A stretch of DNA of 40,398 bases from a virus: IMG/VR virus record IMGVR_UViG_3300021168_000054, positions 1 to 40,398 of that record, one strand, 5' to 3'. Shown piece by piece: positions 1-6,939 of this stretch. Within the stretch, counting starts at the first letter, position 1; each line of letters starts with the position of its first letter. The notes beneath the pieces are model-generated. The model ran no database searches. It was not told the origin of the DNA and worked only from the letters and a program-made list of their open reading frames with translations. A program made the translations under genes and the position numbers.

Positions 1-140
1 ATTATCGAAGGGGGGGGGGGCGGAGGTGGGGGCGGAGGATCTGCCAATACATCGGCTGGTCAATCAGCAGCTGGCGGTGGTGGGGGGGGCGGAGGCTATG
101 GAAGAAAGTTTGCTTCTGCCGCTACTATTGGAGCTTCTCA
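1..140. repeat. Left copy of 140-bp terminal direct repeat
   Basis: Bases 1-140 repeat bases 40259-40398. The only differences are three positions just after the first nine bases, where an 11-G run here replaces TGTGTGGGGGG in the right copy. The reading frame of the fibre gene is preserved across the overlap. This is the signature of a circular or circularly permuted molecule assembled as a linear contig. The extra Gs look like a sequencing or assembly error in a G-rich stretch, so the right copy is probably the correct one. Confidence 0.9.
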
Positions 141-552
141 ATCGGTAACCATCGGAGCAGCAGGTACAGCAGGAACAAATGCTGGTAGCGCTGGTGGGAC
201 GGGAGGCACTTCATCCGTAGGTGCAATTGTCTCAGCTACTGGTGGTACGGGAGGAGCTGGCGGTTCACCAGGAGCATTCACTTCTGGAGGATCGGGCGGT
301 GCAGGTTCTAGCGGAGACTTTAATACTACAGGAAGTCCCGGAGGAAATGGATGCGCCTATTTCGCAGCTAGCACGTTTTCAGAAATCCCTGGATTTGGAG
401 GGTCTTCCTTTTTTGGGGGTGGAGGAGCTCCATCTAATAATGCTGGTTCTTATGGAGGCGGCGGTGGAGGAGGTGGCTCACTTAGCGGAGGGGGAGCAAA
501 CGCTGGCGGAACAGGATTTAAAGGCGTCGTAATCATCACGGAGTATATCTAG
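1..552 (+). CDS. C-terminal part of glycine-rich tail fibre 1 (continues from 38801)
   Basis: An open frame runs from base 1 to the TAG at 550-552. Through the 140-bp terminal overlap it is in phase with the gene that starts at 38801, so the whole fibre is about 669 residues. This segment is the glycine-rich C-terminal domain: long Gly runs separated by short Ser/Ala/Thr/Asn segments, ending in a VVIITEYI strand. The same domain ends the next gene (554-1897), which finishes with VVIKEYIA. In phages such domains sit at the tips of fibres and often contact the host receptor; that role is inferred here. The stop lies one base before the ATG of the next gene, so the two fibres are co-expressed. 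Confidence 0.85.
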   Translation: MIEGGGGGGGGGGSANTSAGQSAAGGGGGGGGYGRKFASAATIGASQSVTIGAAGTAGTNAGSAGGTGGTSSVGAIVSATGGTGGAGGSPGAFTSGGSGGAGSSGDFNTTGSPGGNGCAYFAASTFSEIPGFGGSSFFGGGGAPSNNAGSYGGGGGGGGSLSGGGANAGGTGFKGVVIITEYI

Positions 553-553
553 T

Positions 554-1897
554 ATGGCAAGTTATGTAGGAATCCCAAGTAACGATCCCTCAAAATATTT
601 AGGTCCTAATGTTTCTTTGCTATCTATTGTAACACGCAATAGGGCACCAACAGGCGCAGATATACGCCAAGGAACAACAGGGAATTATTATCCAATAGGA
701 TCTTATTGGATAATTTCAAAAACCCCCACAACGGGCAGTCAAGGAGATCTTTGGTATCTTTCAAAGATTGTCGCCAACGTGGCTTTTTGGGTTAAATTAT
801 CAAGTGGTGGGGTGGGACCAACAATTGGCTTTTTGACACCTTTCGGATCTTCACCTGTGTTTCCAAATGGTCTTGGTCTAGTTAATTTAACATCAACCGC
901 TGGCACCATCGCCATCACGGGCGGAACTAATTCCATTAATTTTGACATAACAGGTGGTGGGATTTCGGTTGAATCGTTCAATGTGGATGCTCATACAGCT
1001 CCTGGAACAGATCCAGTATTGCCAACAGCGGGTGGTCAAGTCACTATTACGGGTGGTCAAGTTCCAGCTGGGACAACTGCCAATGTAATGCAGACCAATT
1101 CTTTGGCTGCCAATACTTTTACCATCCAAGTGCAACGATCTCAAGCGGTAGCATCTTCAACAATCGGTGATAACGGAGTTTCTCACTTCAATAGTACCCA
1201 ATTTGCAGTTGATTCTAATGCGTTTGTTTCTCTTTTTGGTGGACCGGGGCCTGCATTAAAGCAAATAAAAAACCAAGTTTTCACTACCACAGGAACTTAT
1301 ACACCGACTTCAGGAATGATCTTCTGTGAAATTGAAGTTGTCGGAGCAGGAGGTGGCGGCGGCGGCGCAGCAGCTGGAAGTTCTACTCTTGCCAATACGG
1401 CTGGAGGCGGCGGTGGAGGAGGCTACGCACGAGGTATCTTTACTGCTGCCACAATTGGAGCCTCAAAGGCGGTCACTATCGGTGCTGGTGGTACCGGAGG
1501 AACAGCTGGGGCGCATAATGGTGTAGGTGGTGGCACGACTTCCGTAGGCTCACTTATTTCAGCAACAGGAGGAGCCGGAGGTGCTCTAGGTAATGCTGGT
1601 TTGATTGGAAACGGCGGAGCAGGCGGTATTGGTTCTAATGGAGATTTCCAGACAAATGGAATGCCCGGCTTAGATGGTGCTTTGTATAATGGAGGCGCCG
1701 GAACATTTTCTGCTGGCGGAGGCGGAGGCGGTTCTTCATTCTTTGGTGGTGGTTCCGGTTATGGATCAGGAGTTGGACCTGCGGGAGCATCCTATGGCGG
1801 AGGCGGTGGTGGTGGATCTTCCGGTCAAGGTGGTTCTGATGCTGCTGGTGGTAATGGATTTGCTGGCTTCGTTGTCATCAAAGAATACATTGCTTAA
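554..1897 (+). CDS. Second glycine-rich tail fibre protein
   Basis: The 447-aa product has three parts. Residues about 30-83 hold a small module (starting APTGAD, then two Trp-containing strands) also seen in the proteins at 37064, 32733 and 15537. Residues about 145-225 are a region closely matching residues about 105-190 of fibre 1, with shared stretches such as [10 protein letters not shown] and DSNAFV. From about residue 260 to the end lies a glycine-rich domain with Gly runs of six to eight, ending FVVIKEYIA. It is therefore a mosaic paralogue of fibre 1. It follows fibre 1 after one base. The last four bases overlap the convergent gene at 1894. Most likely a receptor-binding fibre; the receptor is unknown. 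Confidence 0.8.
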   Translation: MASYVGIPSNDPSKYLGPNVSLLSIVTRNRAPTGADIRQGTTGNYYPIGSYWIISKTPTTGSQGDLWYLSKIVANVAFWVKLSSGGVGPTIGFLTPFGSSPVFPNGLGLVNLTSTAGTIAITGGTNSINFDITGGGISVESFNVDAHTAPGTDPVLPTAGGQVTITGGQVPAGTTANVMQTNSLAANTFTIQVQRSQAVASSTIGDNGVSHFNSTQFAVDSNAFVSLFGGPGPALKQIKNQVFTTTGTYTPTSGMIFCEIEVVGAGGGGGGAAAGSSTLANTAGGGGGGGYARGIFTAATIGASKAVTIGAGGTGGTAGAHNGVGGGTTSVGSLISATGGAGGALGNAGLIGNGGAGGIGSNGDFQTNGMPGLDGALYNGGAGTFSAGGGGGGSSFFGGGSGYGSGVGPAGASYGGGGGGGSSGQGGSDAAGGNGFAGFVVIKEYIA

Positions 1898-2181
1898 TCT
1901 TGCTTAAGACATTCCACGAAAACATCAACTTTTTGGAAGGCTTGATTAACGGCATCCGGATTCTGATTACCATTTTTGACTTCAATACGATACACTAAGT
2001 AAGTCTTCAAAAGAAGATTCAAAAATTGATCTTCGTATAGATAATTTTCTCGACTATCAATTATTCGACTAGAAAGTTCGACATCTGCCTGGTAAAGAGC
2101 TTCACATGTGGATCGAAATTTCCAATAATCAACTGATAAATAATACGGGGTGGTGGCTAAGAGAAAAGATAAGATGGCCAT
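1894..2181 (-). CDS. Small protein of unknown function, N-terminal hydrophobic segment
   Basis: The 95-aa product begins with a hydrophobic stretch (residues about 1-17) that could be a membrane anchor or signal. The rest is an alpha-helical, acidic and polar region rich in Leu, Glu and Asp. The ATG at 2181 is preceded on the minus strand by AAGGAGAATCAA, a good ribosome site. The gene is the last of the leftward nuclease/RecT operon and converges on fibre 2, overlapping its stop by four bases. I do not recognise the family. Confidence 0.6.
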   Translation of the reverse strand: MAILSFLLATTPYYLSVDYWKFRSTCEALYQADVELSSRIIDSRENYLYEDQFLNLLLKTYLVYRIEVKNGNQNPDAVNQAFQKVDVFVECLKQD

Positions 2182-2234
2182 TTGATTCTCCTTGAAGAGA
2201 ATAAATATCGCGCATGAAAAGCTTTTCCGTCAAA

Positions 2235-2486
2235 CTACTTTTTAGCTTTACGTTTTTTTCCAGCTTTAGCCATTGCAGCCATTTTCTTTTCTCCATACTT
2301 TTTTCTGCCGGCTCCTGCTGCAACCGCCGCGGGATTAGTTGCACCACTTTTAGCTGCCGATGCTTCTACTGCTCTAAAGCGAGATCCGCTTCCAAGTTTA
2401 CCTTTTTTCATATGAACCTTTTCTAAATGTTGTTCTATTGCGTCGTCAAGTGCCTCATATATCTCTATGGGAGGTCTTAATTTCAT
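2235..2486 (-). CDS. Small basic phage protein
   Basis: The 83-aa product has an acidic helical N-terminus (residues 1-25) and a C-terminal half made of Lys, Ala and Gly, with the segment GRKKYGEKKMAAMAKAGKKR. Similar Lys/Ala-rich tails (G-R-K-K-Y-G-x-x-K-M/F) recur in small hypothetical phage proteins. The composition suggests nucleic-acid binding, which is inference. Its start overlaps the stop of the upstream gene by four bases (ATGA), indicating translational coupling. Confidence 0.6.
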   Translation of the reverse strand: MKLRPPIEIYEALDDAIEQHLEKVHMKKGKLGSGSRFRAVEASAAKSGATNPAAVAAGAGRKKYGEKKMAAMAKAGKKRKAKK

Positions 2487-2698
2487 TCTATACCATTTTG
2501 TTCAGCTCTAATTCTATGCAATTCTTTTTCGCCTTTTGCGTTTGTTCTTGGCTGATAATATGACCCTCCCTTCGGAAGCTTCTGAATTTCCTTCACAGGA
2601 TTGTAAAGGCATCGTTTGTGGTGATATTTCGTGCTGTGGCAACTGAAGCCGGCTATCAAGATCATTGCAAGTGTCACTAATAAAAATAGCTTTTTCAT
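2483..2698 (-). CDS. Small secreted or lipoprotein-like protein
   Basis: The 71-aa product starts MKKLFLLVTLAMILIAGFSC, a typical exported N-terminus with a Cys after the hydrophobic core. The lipobox (G-F-S-C) is not canonical, so it may be a lipoprotein or simply membrane-anchored. The mature part is short, basic and Tyr/His-rich. The ATG directly abuts the stop codon of the 48-aa gene at 2699, and its end overlaps the next gene by four bases. A role as a spanin-like or surface protein is possible but unsupported by recognised motifs. Confidence 0.55.
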   Translation of the reverse strand: MKKLFLLVTLAMILIAGFSCHSTKYHHKRCLYNPVKEIQKLPKGGSYYQPRTNAKGEKELHRIRAEQNGIE

Positions 2699-2845
2699 TT
2701 ATTTCTTCTTCTTTTTCTTTTTGTTCGACTTCCCGGCTTTGCTGTAAGCTATCGCAATGCTTTGCTTTTCGGGATACCCAGAGTGGCGTAGCTCTGAGAT
2801 ATTCTCGGACATCACTTTTCGGCTTTTTCCTGATTTTAGAGGCAT
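2699..2845 (-). CDS. 48-aa basic protein of a common small phage family (DUF6496-like)
   Basis: The short ORF encodes a product starting [20 protein letters not shown], continuing with [18 protein letters not shown] and ending in a lysine run. The pattern S-K-x-x-S-x-N-I ... G-[YK]-P-x-K-Q-[AS]-I-A-I-A is familiar from very small phage proteins (I associate it with DUF6496; not verified). The function is unknown. The frame is preferred over a 118-aa ORF that covers the same bases. It sits between the 58-aa lipoprotein and the 71-aa exported protein, with no gap before the latter. Confidence 0.65.
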   Translation of the reverse strand: MPLKSGKSRKVMSENISELRHSGYPEKQSIAIAYSKAGKSNKKKKKKK

Positions 2846-2869
2846 AACTTCTCCATGTTTGTATTGGCA

Positions 2870-3046
2870 TTAAGGTTTTATGGGCGTTAAGGGAATTGGA
2901 ATGGATAATTTTGGGGTGTTGGTTTGATTCTCATCTATAGAATCAGAACCAGCTCCATTGCTATTAGTCATAATGATAGACGTTGTACAGCTAGAAAGGG
3001 TGATTAATATAAAAATCAGACTACAAACCTTGATAAGATTACTCAT
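2870..3046 (-). CDS. 58-aa lipoprotein
   Basis: This short ORF starts at the ATG at 3046, which overlaps the end of the RecT-like gene by eight bases. The product begins MSNLIKVCSLIFILITLSSC: a short positive N-terminus, a hydrophobic core and a canonical lipobox L-S-S-C with the modified Cys at residue 20. The mature peptide is about 38 residues, Ser/Asn-rich and then Pro-rich (PIPLTPIKP). A small, proline-rich outer-membrane lipoprotein is what an o-spanin looks like, so a lysis role is possible, but there is no direct evidence. Confidence 0.6.
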   Translation of the reverse strand: MSNLIKVCSLIFILITLSSCTTSIIMTNSNGAGSDSIDENQTNTPKLSIPIPLTPIKP

Positions 3047-3851
3047 TTTTCTTCTCTCTTTTGGATAACCAAATTTTAAACTTTTCTATGGCTTTTTCTG
3101 GTGATTCCCTGAATTTATCGACTATCTGCTGCACTGTGAGATTTAGCTTGTTTTGAAGCTGGCAAATATATTCGTGCCATCCTTTGCATTCTTCTGGATC
3201 AAATTGCGATAAGAAATTCTCTAACAATCTATTTTCTGTTTCTTCAGCCACTTCGATCGATTCAGGGCCGACATATAGTGAGATAGATTCGCCTGGATGT
3301 TCGATTGTTGCGCATGTTTCTTTCTCTCGGATTTCTCCCTCGATATAGCCCATTCCAATAATGTCTGCGAAATGTCTTCTTGCTAATCTAGAAATACAGC
3401 GCGCATAGCACATATCTTTCGGCCATTTCTTCCAACCACCACCATCTTTAATTAAACCGGCCTGTTTTGCTTCTTCCAGAGTGAAAGATTCTGTATGCTC
3501 ATGTGGGCCATCTGCGGATTGTCTGATTCCCTTTAAGACACATTTCTCAAATGTTGACTCAATAATCTCTATTCGATGGCCTCTTTTCATAATTAAAGCC
3601 GTCATCATTCGTGCAGAAATCTCAGTCTTGCCATTGATGATATTAATGCCCCCATTTAGTGCTGCCATAGGTGGTATATCCAACTCCCTTGCTGCTAACA
3701 TTATTGTCATTACGGCAAATTCATCGCCTATTGAACGGTAAAGTTTGCTTTGAGCGGCTTGTTTAGCCATCGTTTGGAAAACTATCATCTCATGATCGGA
3801 TGGTATCATTGTTTTTTGTGGCATCACCGCCAAAGCATTAATAGTAGTCAT
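3039..3851 (-). CDS. recT: RecT-family single-strand annealing protein
   Basis: The product pairs complementary single strands during phage recombination and repair. The 270-aa form starts MTTINALAVMPQ; an upstream ATG at 3878 exists, but the site GGAGAG just before 3851 favours this start. RecT-like features in order: the helical segment AARELDIPPMAALNGGINIINGK, then SARMMTALIMKRGH, then GWKKWPKDMCYARCISRLARRHF followed by GYIEGEI, which matches the conserved RecT core (W-x-K-x-P-x-x-M then Ala/Arg-rich helix). The C-terminal 70 residues are helical and variable. It lies downstream of a RecB/Cas4-like nuclease, the usual exonuclease/annealase pairing. Confidence 0.75.
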   Translation of the reverse strand: MTTINALAVMPQKTMIPSDHEMIVFQTMAKQAAQSKLYRSIGDEFAVMTIMLAARELDIPPMAALNGGINIINGKTEISARMMTALIMKRGHRIEIIESTFEKCVLKGIRQSADGPHEHTESFTLEEAKQAGLIKDGGGWKKWPKDMCYARCISRLARRHFADIIGMGYIEGEIREKETCATIEHPGESISLYVGPESIEVAEETENRLLENFLSQFDPEECKGWHEYICQLQNKLNLTVQQIVDKFRESPEKAIEKFKIWLSKREKKNE

Positions 3852-4107
3852 AATCTCTCCAGTCTTCTTGAACTTCATCTTCAGAAAAACTTAGTCCAAA
3901 TTGATCATTTAAATAGCTTTTGGCTTCTTTAAGAGAATCGAAAGCAACTTCCGATCTTTGGACAAAGGATCGCGTTGATCGTTCAATCGTTATCCGCGAT
4001 ACCATATATACCCCATCGATGTCCAATATCCGGATCTTTTCTTCAATATTTTTATCGTTTGCTCGCAGAAAATTCTCTTCAAATTTCGGGACAATTGGAA
4101 GTTCCAC
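3838..4107 (-). CDS. Small acidic protein between nuclease and RecT-like gene
   Basis: The ORF can start at ATG 4140, but a GTG at 4107 lies eight bases after AGGAGA and leaves a smaller overlap with the upstream nuclease, so I prefer it (89 aa). The product is predicted beta/alpha with the segment GVYMVSRITIERS and an acidic tail (EDEVQEDWRDYDYY). No family recognised. Its position between nuclease and annealase, with overlaps on both sides, suggests it belongs to the recombination module. Confidence 0.6.
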   Translation of the reverse strand: MELPIVPKFEENFLRANDKNIEEKIRILDIDGVYMVSRITIERSTRSFVQRSEVAFDSLKEAKSYLNDQFGLSFSEDEVQEDWRDYDYY

Positions 4108-4639
4108 TGTCTTTTCTCCTGAAAAAGTAATTAAAAACATCTAGAGCCTTCTTAAAAAGATCGAAGCAATCTTCATAGATATGGATCTTGGGTTCTAAAC
4201 CATGTTTGTTGAGTTGTAAAAAATGTATGCCCTTGATGTCATAACCAGCTTTTCGAGCCATATGGGCATACGCGGAGCCCTGTAAGGGCCAAGTTTTGCT
4301 GGGTTTTATAGGTGTTTTCAAATCGAGAACAATAATGCCATCGGAAGTTTCTAAAATCAGATCAACTTGCCCAGTAATCATTAGCTCAGAACAATAGAAT
4401 CGCTTTTCGATCGCTAGCACTTTATGGCCTTTTGACCACCATTTCTTAAAGCTTTCTACATAACCAAAGATCTCATCGCCAACGTCCCATTCTCCGAGCC
4501 CTTCAATGATCGCTTCACAAGCTTTATGGACGCGTGTACCCCGATCGGCGGCGTTTTGAAGAACGGCTGGGTGGATCTTATCCAATCCACTAAATGGAGT
4601 TAAGACTTCTGTCACGCGTAAATATCGTGCTTCAGACAT
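4079..4639 (-). CDS. PD-(D/E)xK exonuclease, RecB/Cas4-like
   Basis: The 186-aa product carries the core of the RecB/Cas4/lambda-exonuclease fold: RGTRVHKACE (His38), GQVD (Asp93), LDLKTP with Asp106 and Lys108, and Gln120 with Tyr124 in the helix after it. These are the metal-binding and catalytic residues of the PD-(D/E)xK family. In phages such nucleases resect double-strand ends for a RecT-type partner, which is encoded just downstream. It is the first gene of the leftward operon and faces the control region 4640-4965. Confidence 0.75.
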   Translation of the reverse strand: MSEARYLRVTEVLTPFSGLDKIHPAVLQNAADRGTRVHKACEAIIEGLGEWDVGDEIFGYVESFKKWWSKGHKVLAIEKRFYCSELMITGQVDLILETSDGIIVLDLKTPIKPSKTWPLQGSAYAHMARKAGYDIKGIHFLQLNKHGLEPKIHIYEDCFDLFKKALDVFNYFFRRKDSGTSNCPEI

Positions 4640-4965
4640 TTTGCCTACATGGGTGTTTAAATTTTTACTTTACGACTGGCAGAATATATTGCAAAGATAA
4701 ATTTCATATACCGCACATATGAGTGATATATAAGGTGATAAAATATTTATCAGAAATATCAGAAAAGACTTGATAAAATAAATATTGGAAAACTATGGTG
4801 ACAAAAGATGTACCCGGCTTGCGAATACCGGGTACATCAAAAAAGGAGTTAGATCTCTTGGCGGATTTCTAATGAACCTTAAACAACCGAGTTGGACGTC
4901 TAAGATATAGCGGTAATTTACCTAATCGCTTCTTTTCGTCCAAGAAAATCTTTTAAGGAGGACTC
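4640..4965. promoter_or_regulatory. Divergent control region between recombination and replication operons
   Basis: This 326-bp gap contains no long gene. It holds an operator-like palindrome TGATAAA-ATA-TTTATCA (4736-4752), with a further TGATAAA at 4771-4777. A plausible rightward promoter has TTGATA (4770-4775), an 18-base spacer and TATGGT (4794-4799). A strong hairpin lies at 4807-4838. Further downstream are AAAAAAGGAG and nested inverted repeats: TTGGACG (4892-4898) with CGTCCAA (4937-4943), and GGTAA-T-TTACC (4912-4922). TTAAGGAGG (4953-4960) precedes the TTG start at 4966. A 12-codon ORF (4872-4910) could be a leader peptide. Confidence 0.55.
4807..4838. promoter_or_regulatory. Perfect 11-bp stem hairpin in the leader
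   Basis: GATGTACCCGG (4807-4817) and CCGGGTACATC (4828-4838) are perfect inverted repeats with a 10-base loop. On the minus strand the stem is followed by TTTTGT, so it could terminate leftward readthrough. On the plus strand it is followed by six A and GGAG, so it would sit in the leader of the replication operon. It might alternatively be a protein-binding palindrome. Confidence 0.55.
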
Positions 4966-5442
4966 TTGGATTCAAAATCATCACCAAAACCCGTAAAAAA
5001 ACAAAAAAGATACAAACACCCACCCGGCTATAAACGCCCTGTTCAGCTTCTGAAGAATCTAAAAGCGAACCCACGAAAAGGTATCCGCAAGAAGATCTGT
5101 ACCTTATGTAAAGAGAATAAGTGGTTGGAAGATTATTACACCAACCATAAGCCCGGCCGTGGTGTTTCATATCGCAGCGAGTGCAAGGCATGCCATACAC
5201 GCCGATCAACCGAAAGAATCAATAAGACGCGTAAGAAAAAGAGTCAGGGTGGGGATCCAGTCTACCAAGCATATCAGCGCGCATATTATGCCAAGAACCG
5301 CGAACAATTTCTAGAATATCGACGCAAGTTTTTGGAACGCAACCCACGATATTTTCAGATAAAAAACAAACAACGTCTTATGAGATTGAAACAAGAAAAA
5401 ATAGATGCTATAGCTGCTTTAAACGACAAGGATTGCGCATGA
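4966..5442 (+). CDS. Zinc-ribbon basic DNA-binding protein, endonuclease VII/HNH-like N-terminus
   Basis: The start is a TTG, chosen because TTAAGGAGG lies six bases upstream. The 158-aa product is very basic. Residues about 44-77 form a zinc ribbon (CTLC ... CKAC) of the kind found at the N-terminus of phage endonuclease VII-like proteins. It is followed by Tyr/Arg/Glu-rich helices (YQAYQRAYYAKNREQF). The catalytic H-N-H segment is not visible, so nuclease activity is doubtful. It is the first gene of the replication operon and its end overlaps the initiator start by four bases (ATGA), which suggests a regulatory or DNA-binding role in replication. Confidence 0.6.
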   Translation: MDSKSSPKPVKKQKRYKHPPGYKRPVQLLKNLKANPRKGIRKKICTLCKENKWLEDYYTNHKPGRGVSYRSECKACHTRRSTERINKTRKKKSQGGDPVYQAYQRAYYAKNREQFLEYRRKFLERNPRYFQIKNKQRLMRLKQEKIDAIAALNDKDCA

Positions 5443-6380
5443 GCTTGAATCTTTCTTTTGAAACGACTAGTATCTTTGAAAAGTCCAGATCCGAGGTTTC
5501 AGCCCCGGATCTGTTAGTTGGTCTTGGTAGGACCGTTGTTAATGGTGATAGCACGATCATACCAAGCCCTCGAAATTTAGACAACAGGGTAAATAATATG
5601 ATCGGTCCATTCATCAAACTTTCTCGTGATGCTTTAGAATTAGTCGAATCAGATCCAGATGCTTTTCTTTTGCTTACTCAAATTTCTTTAAGAGCTCGTC
5701 GAAAAAAATCCAAATATGATCTTGACAATCTGGAACCCAATCAAGCTTACATCGGGGATTATAAAACAATTGGATTGACGGACAAGAGGTATCGATTAGC
5801 TAAAGAAAGGGTCGAACAAAAATATTTTCTGGCAACATTCAAAGGGACGAACAAAGGAACAATTGCAACCCTTACATCTTCAGATGTTTATGATATAAAT
5901 ATAGATTCTGAGGGCGACCAAACAGACGAACAAAAAACAATTCCGAAGGCGAACCAAGGGCGAGCGGAGGGCGAGCCAAGGGCGACTAACAAAGAATGTA
6001 AGAATGTAAGAATTAAGAATAATACCCCCATACCCCCAGCTTCGCCGGGGGCTGTTCAACTTTATGAATTCTTTATAATTTCAATGAAAAAATTTCTACC
6101 TACTTTTCCCGAATCTAAACTTCCAAAAAAAGAAACAGCTCGTAACTTTGATCGAATTTTGAAAGATCATTGTGCTGAGCGTATCAAGCAAGTAATTACT
6201 TTCGCTCATTCCGGATGGTGGTCGGCTCATGTCCACGGACCAAAATATCTGAAAGATAAATTTGAAAAAATTTCTATGTCGCTTGATCGTGATCTGAAAA
6301 CAAAAACCGGATCTAAGCCTGAAAAATCAAGTCCAGTGACTGTCGATGGACCACGGAGGGCAAATGAGCTCGTCGTTTGA
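5439..6380 (+). CDS. Replication initiator (lambda O / replisome-organizer type)
   Basis: The 313-aa product binds the origin and recruits the helicase loader. The N-terminal half (residues about 50-140) resembles the winged-helix domain of phage replisome organizers, with the signature FKGTNKGTIATLTSSDVYDI. A charged linker follows (DEQKTIPKANQGRAEGEPRA), encoded by the iterons described separately. The C-terminal domain (residues about 200-285) is helical, with ERIKQVITFAHSGWWSAHVHGPKYLKDKF, the usual segment contacting the loader. ATG 5439 overlaps the previous stop (ATGA) and lies six bases after AAGGA. An ATPase of the DnaC type follows immediately, as expected for an O/P-like pair. Confidence 0.75.
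   Translation: MSLNLSFETTSIFEKSRSEVSAPDLLVGLGRTVVNGDSTIIPSPRNLDNRVNNMIGPFIKLSRDALELVESDPDAFLLLTQISLRARRKKSKYDLDNLEPNQAYIGDYKTIGLTDKRYRLAKERVEQKYFLATFKGTNKGTIATLTSSDVYDINIDSEGDQTDEQKTIPKANQGRAEGEPRATNKECKNVRIKNNTPIPPASPGAVQLYEFFIISMKKFLPTFPESKLPKKETARNFDRILKDHCAERIKQVITFAHSGWWSAHVHGPKYLKDKFEKISMSLDRDLKTKTGSKPEKSSPVTVDGPRRANELVV
5945..6023. other. Predicted origin: four 11-bp iterons plus AT-rich repeats inside the initiator gene
   Basis: GGCGA recurs at 5948, 5959, 5970 and 5981, giving four direct repeats spaced exactly 11 bp (consensus GGCGARCCAAG); a fifth GGCGACCAAA lies at 5913. Because 11 is not a multiple of three, the repeats change reading phase, so the selection is on DNA rather than protein. 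They are followed at once by an AT-rich tract of 8-bp repeats (AAGAATGT at 5992 and 6000, AAGAATTA at 6008), a likely unwinding element. A C5/G5 hairpin lies at 6033-6051. Iterons within the initiator gene followed by an AT-rich element is the layout of the lambda origin in gene O. Confidence 0.7.
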
Positions 6381-6921
6381 GGGTGGTTTTTTTGGTGGAC
6401 AATGTCCTGAGAGATTCAGAAATTGCAGGCTAGAAACTCTTGATCGTCAATCCTCTTCCCTAATCGAATTCGGCAAAGCATGGGCGAATAACCCCACATC
6501 TGTTTTTGTCTATGGAGGTGTTGGAAGTGGAAAAACACACTATGCTTTTGCAATTGTGAGAGAATACATTCGTTGCCAGGGTAAATGGCCGAGATTTTAT
6601 ACTAGTCCAAATCTCGATTCAATTCTCTGCAAATCTATCATGGAAAAAGGCGATCATTATCTTATCGAACAGATCTCCAAAGAAGATTTATTAATTGTCG
6701 ATGATTTTGGGAGAGAAACAAAAAGCGATCGTATCAGAAGGCAATATTTTGAAATTTTCAACAATCGTTATGCGAATAATTTACCTACGATTGTCACCAG
6801 CAATTACGATTTGACTTGGATCGGCGAAAATCTTGGAGAAGCGATTGCTTCTCGGTTTGAAACATTTCAGATGATACGTTTCACAGGAAAAGATCTACGA
6901 AAACAAGAAATAGTAATTTAA
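6364..6921 (+). CDS. DnaC-like helicase loader ATPase (AAA+)
   Basis: The 185-aa product has Walker A GGVGSGKT (residues about 51-58), Walker B LLIVDDFG (109-116), a sensor TSN (about 145-147) and a C-terminal SRF segment that usually carries the arginine finger. It is the size of the AAA+ core of DnaC/IstB-type loaders, which place the replicative helicase on melted DNA. The start at ATG 6364 is supported by GGAGGG four bases upstream; a longer in-frame start at 6346 lacks a site. It overlaps the end of the initiator gene by 17 bases, giving an initiator-loader pair. Confidence 0.8.
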   Translation: MSSSFEGGFFGGQCPERFRNCRLETLDRQSSSLIEFGKAWANNPTSVFVYGGVGSGKTHYAFAIVREYIRCQGKWPRFYTSPNLDSILCKSIMEKGDHYLIEQISKEDLLIVDDFGRETKSDRIRRQYFEIFNNRYANNLPTIVTSNYDLTWIGENLGEAIASRFETFQMIRFTGKDLRKQEIVI

Positions 6922-6939
6922 CAAAAAAAAAGGAGATTT

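Noticed and set aside
221-532. 103-aa plus-strand ORF in the fibre tip
   Set aside because: Out-of-frame reading of the glycine-rich tip; the frame ending at 552 is continuous with fibre 1 and matches fibre 2.
2514-2870. 118-aa minus-strand ORF
   Set aside because: It overlaps two better-supported genes: the 48-aa family protein (2699-2845) and the 71-aa exported protein (2483-2698). Its composition changes along its length.
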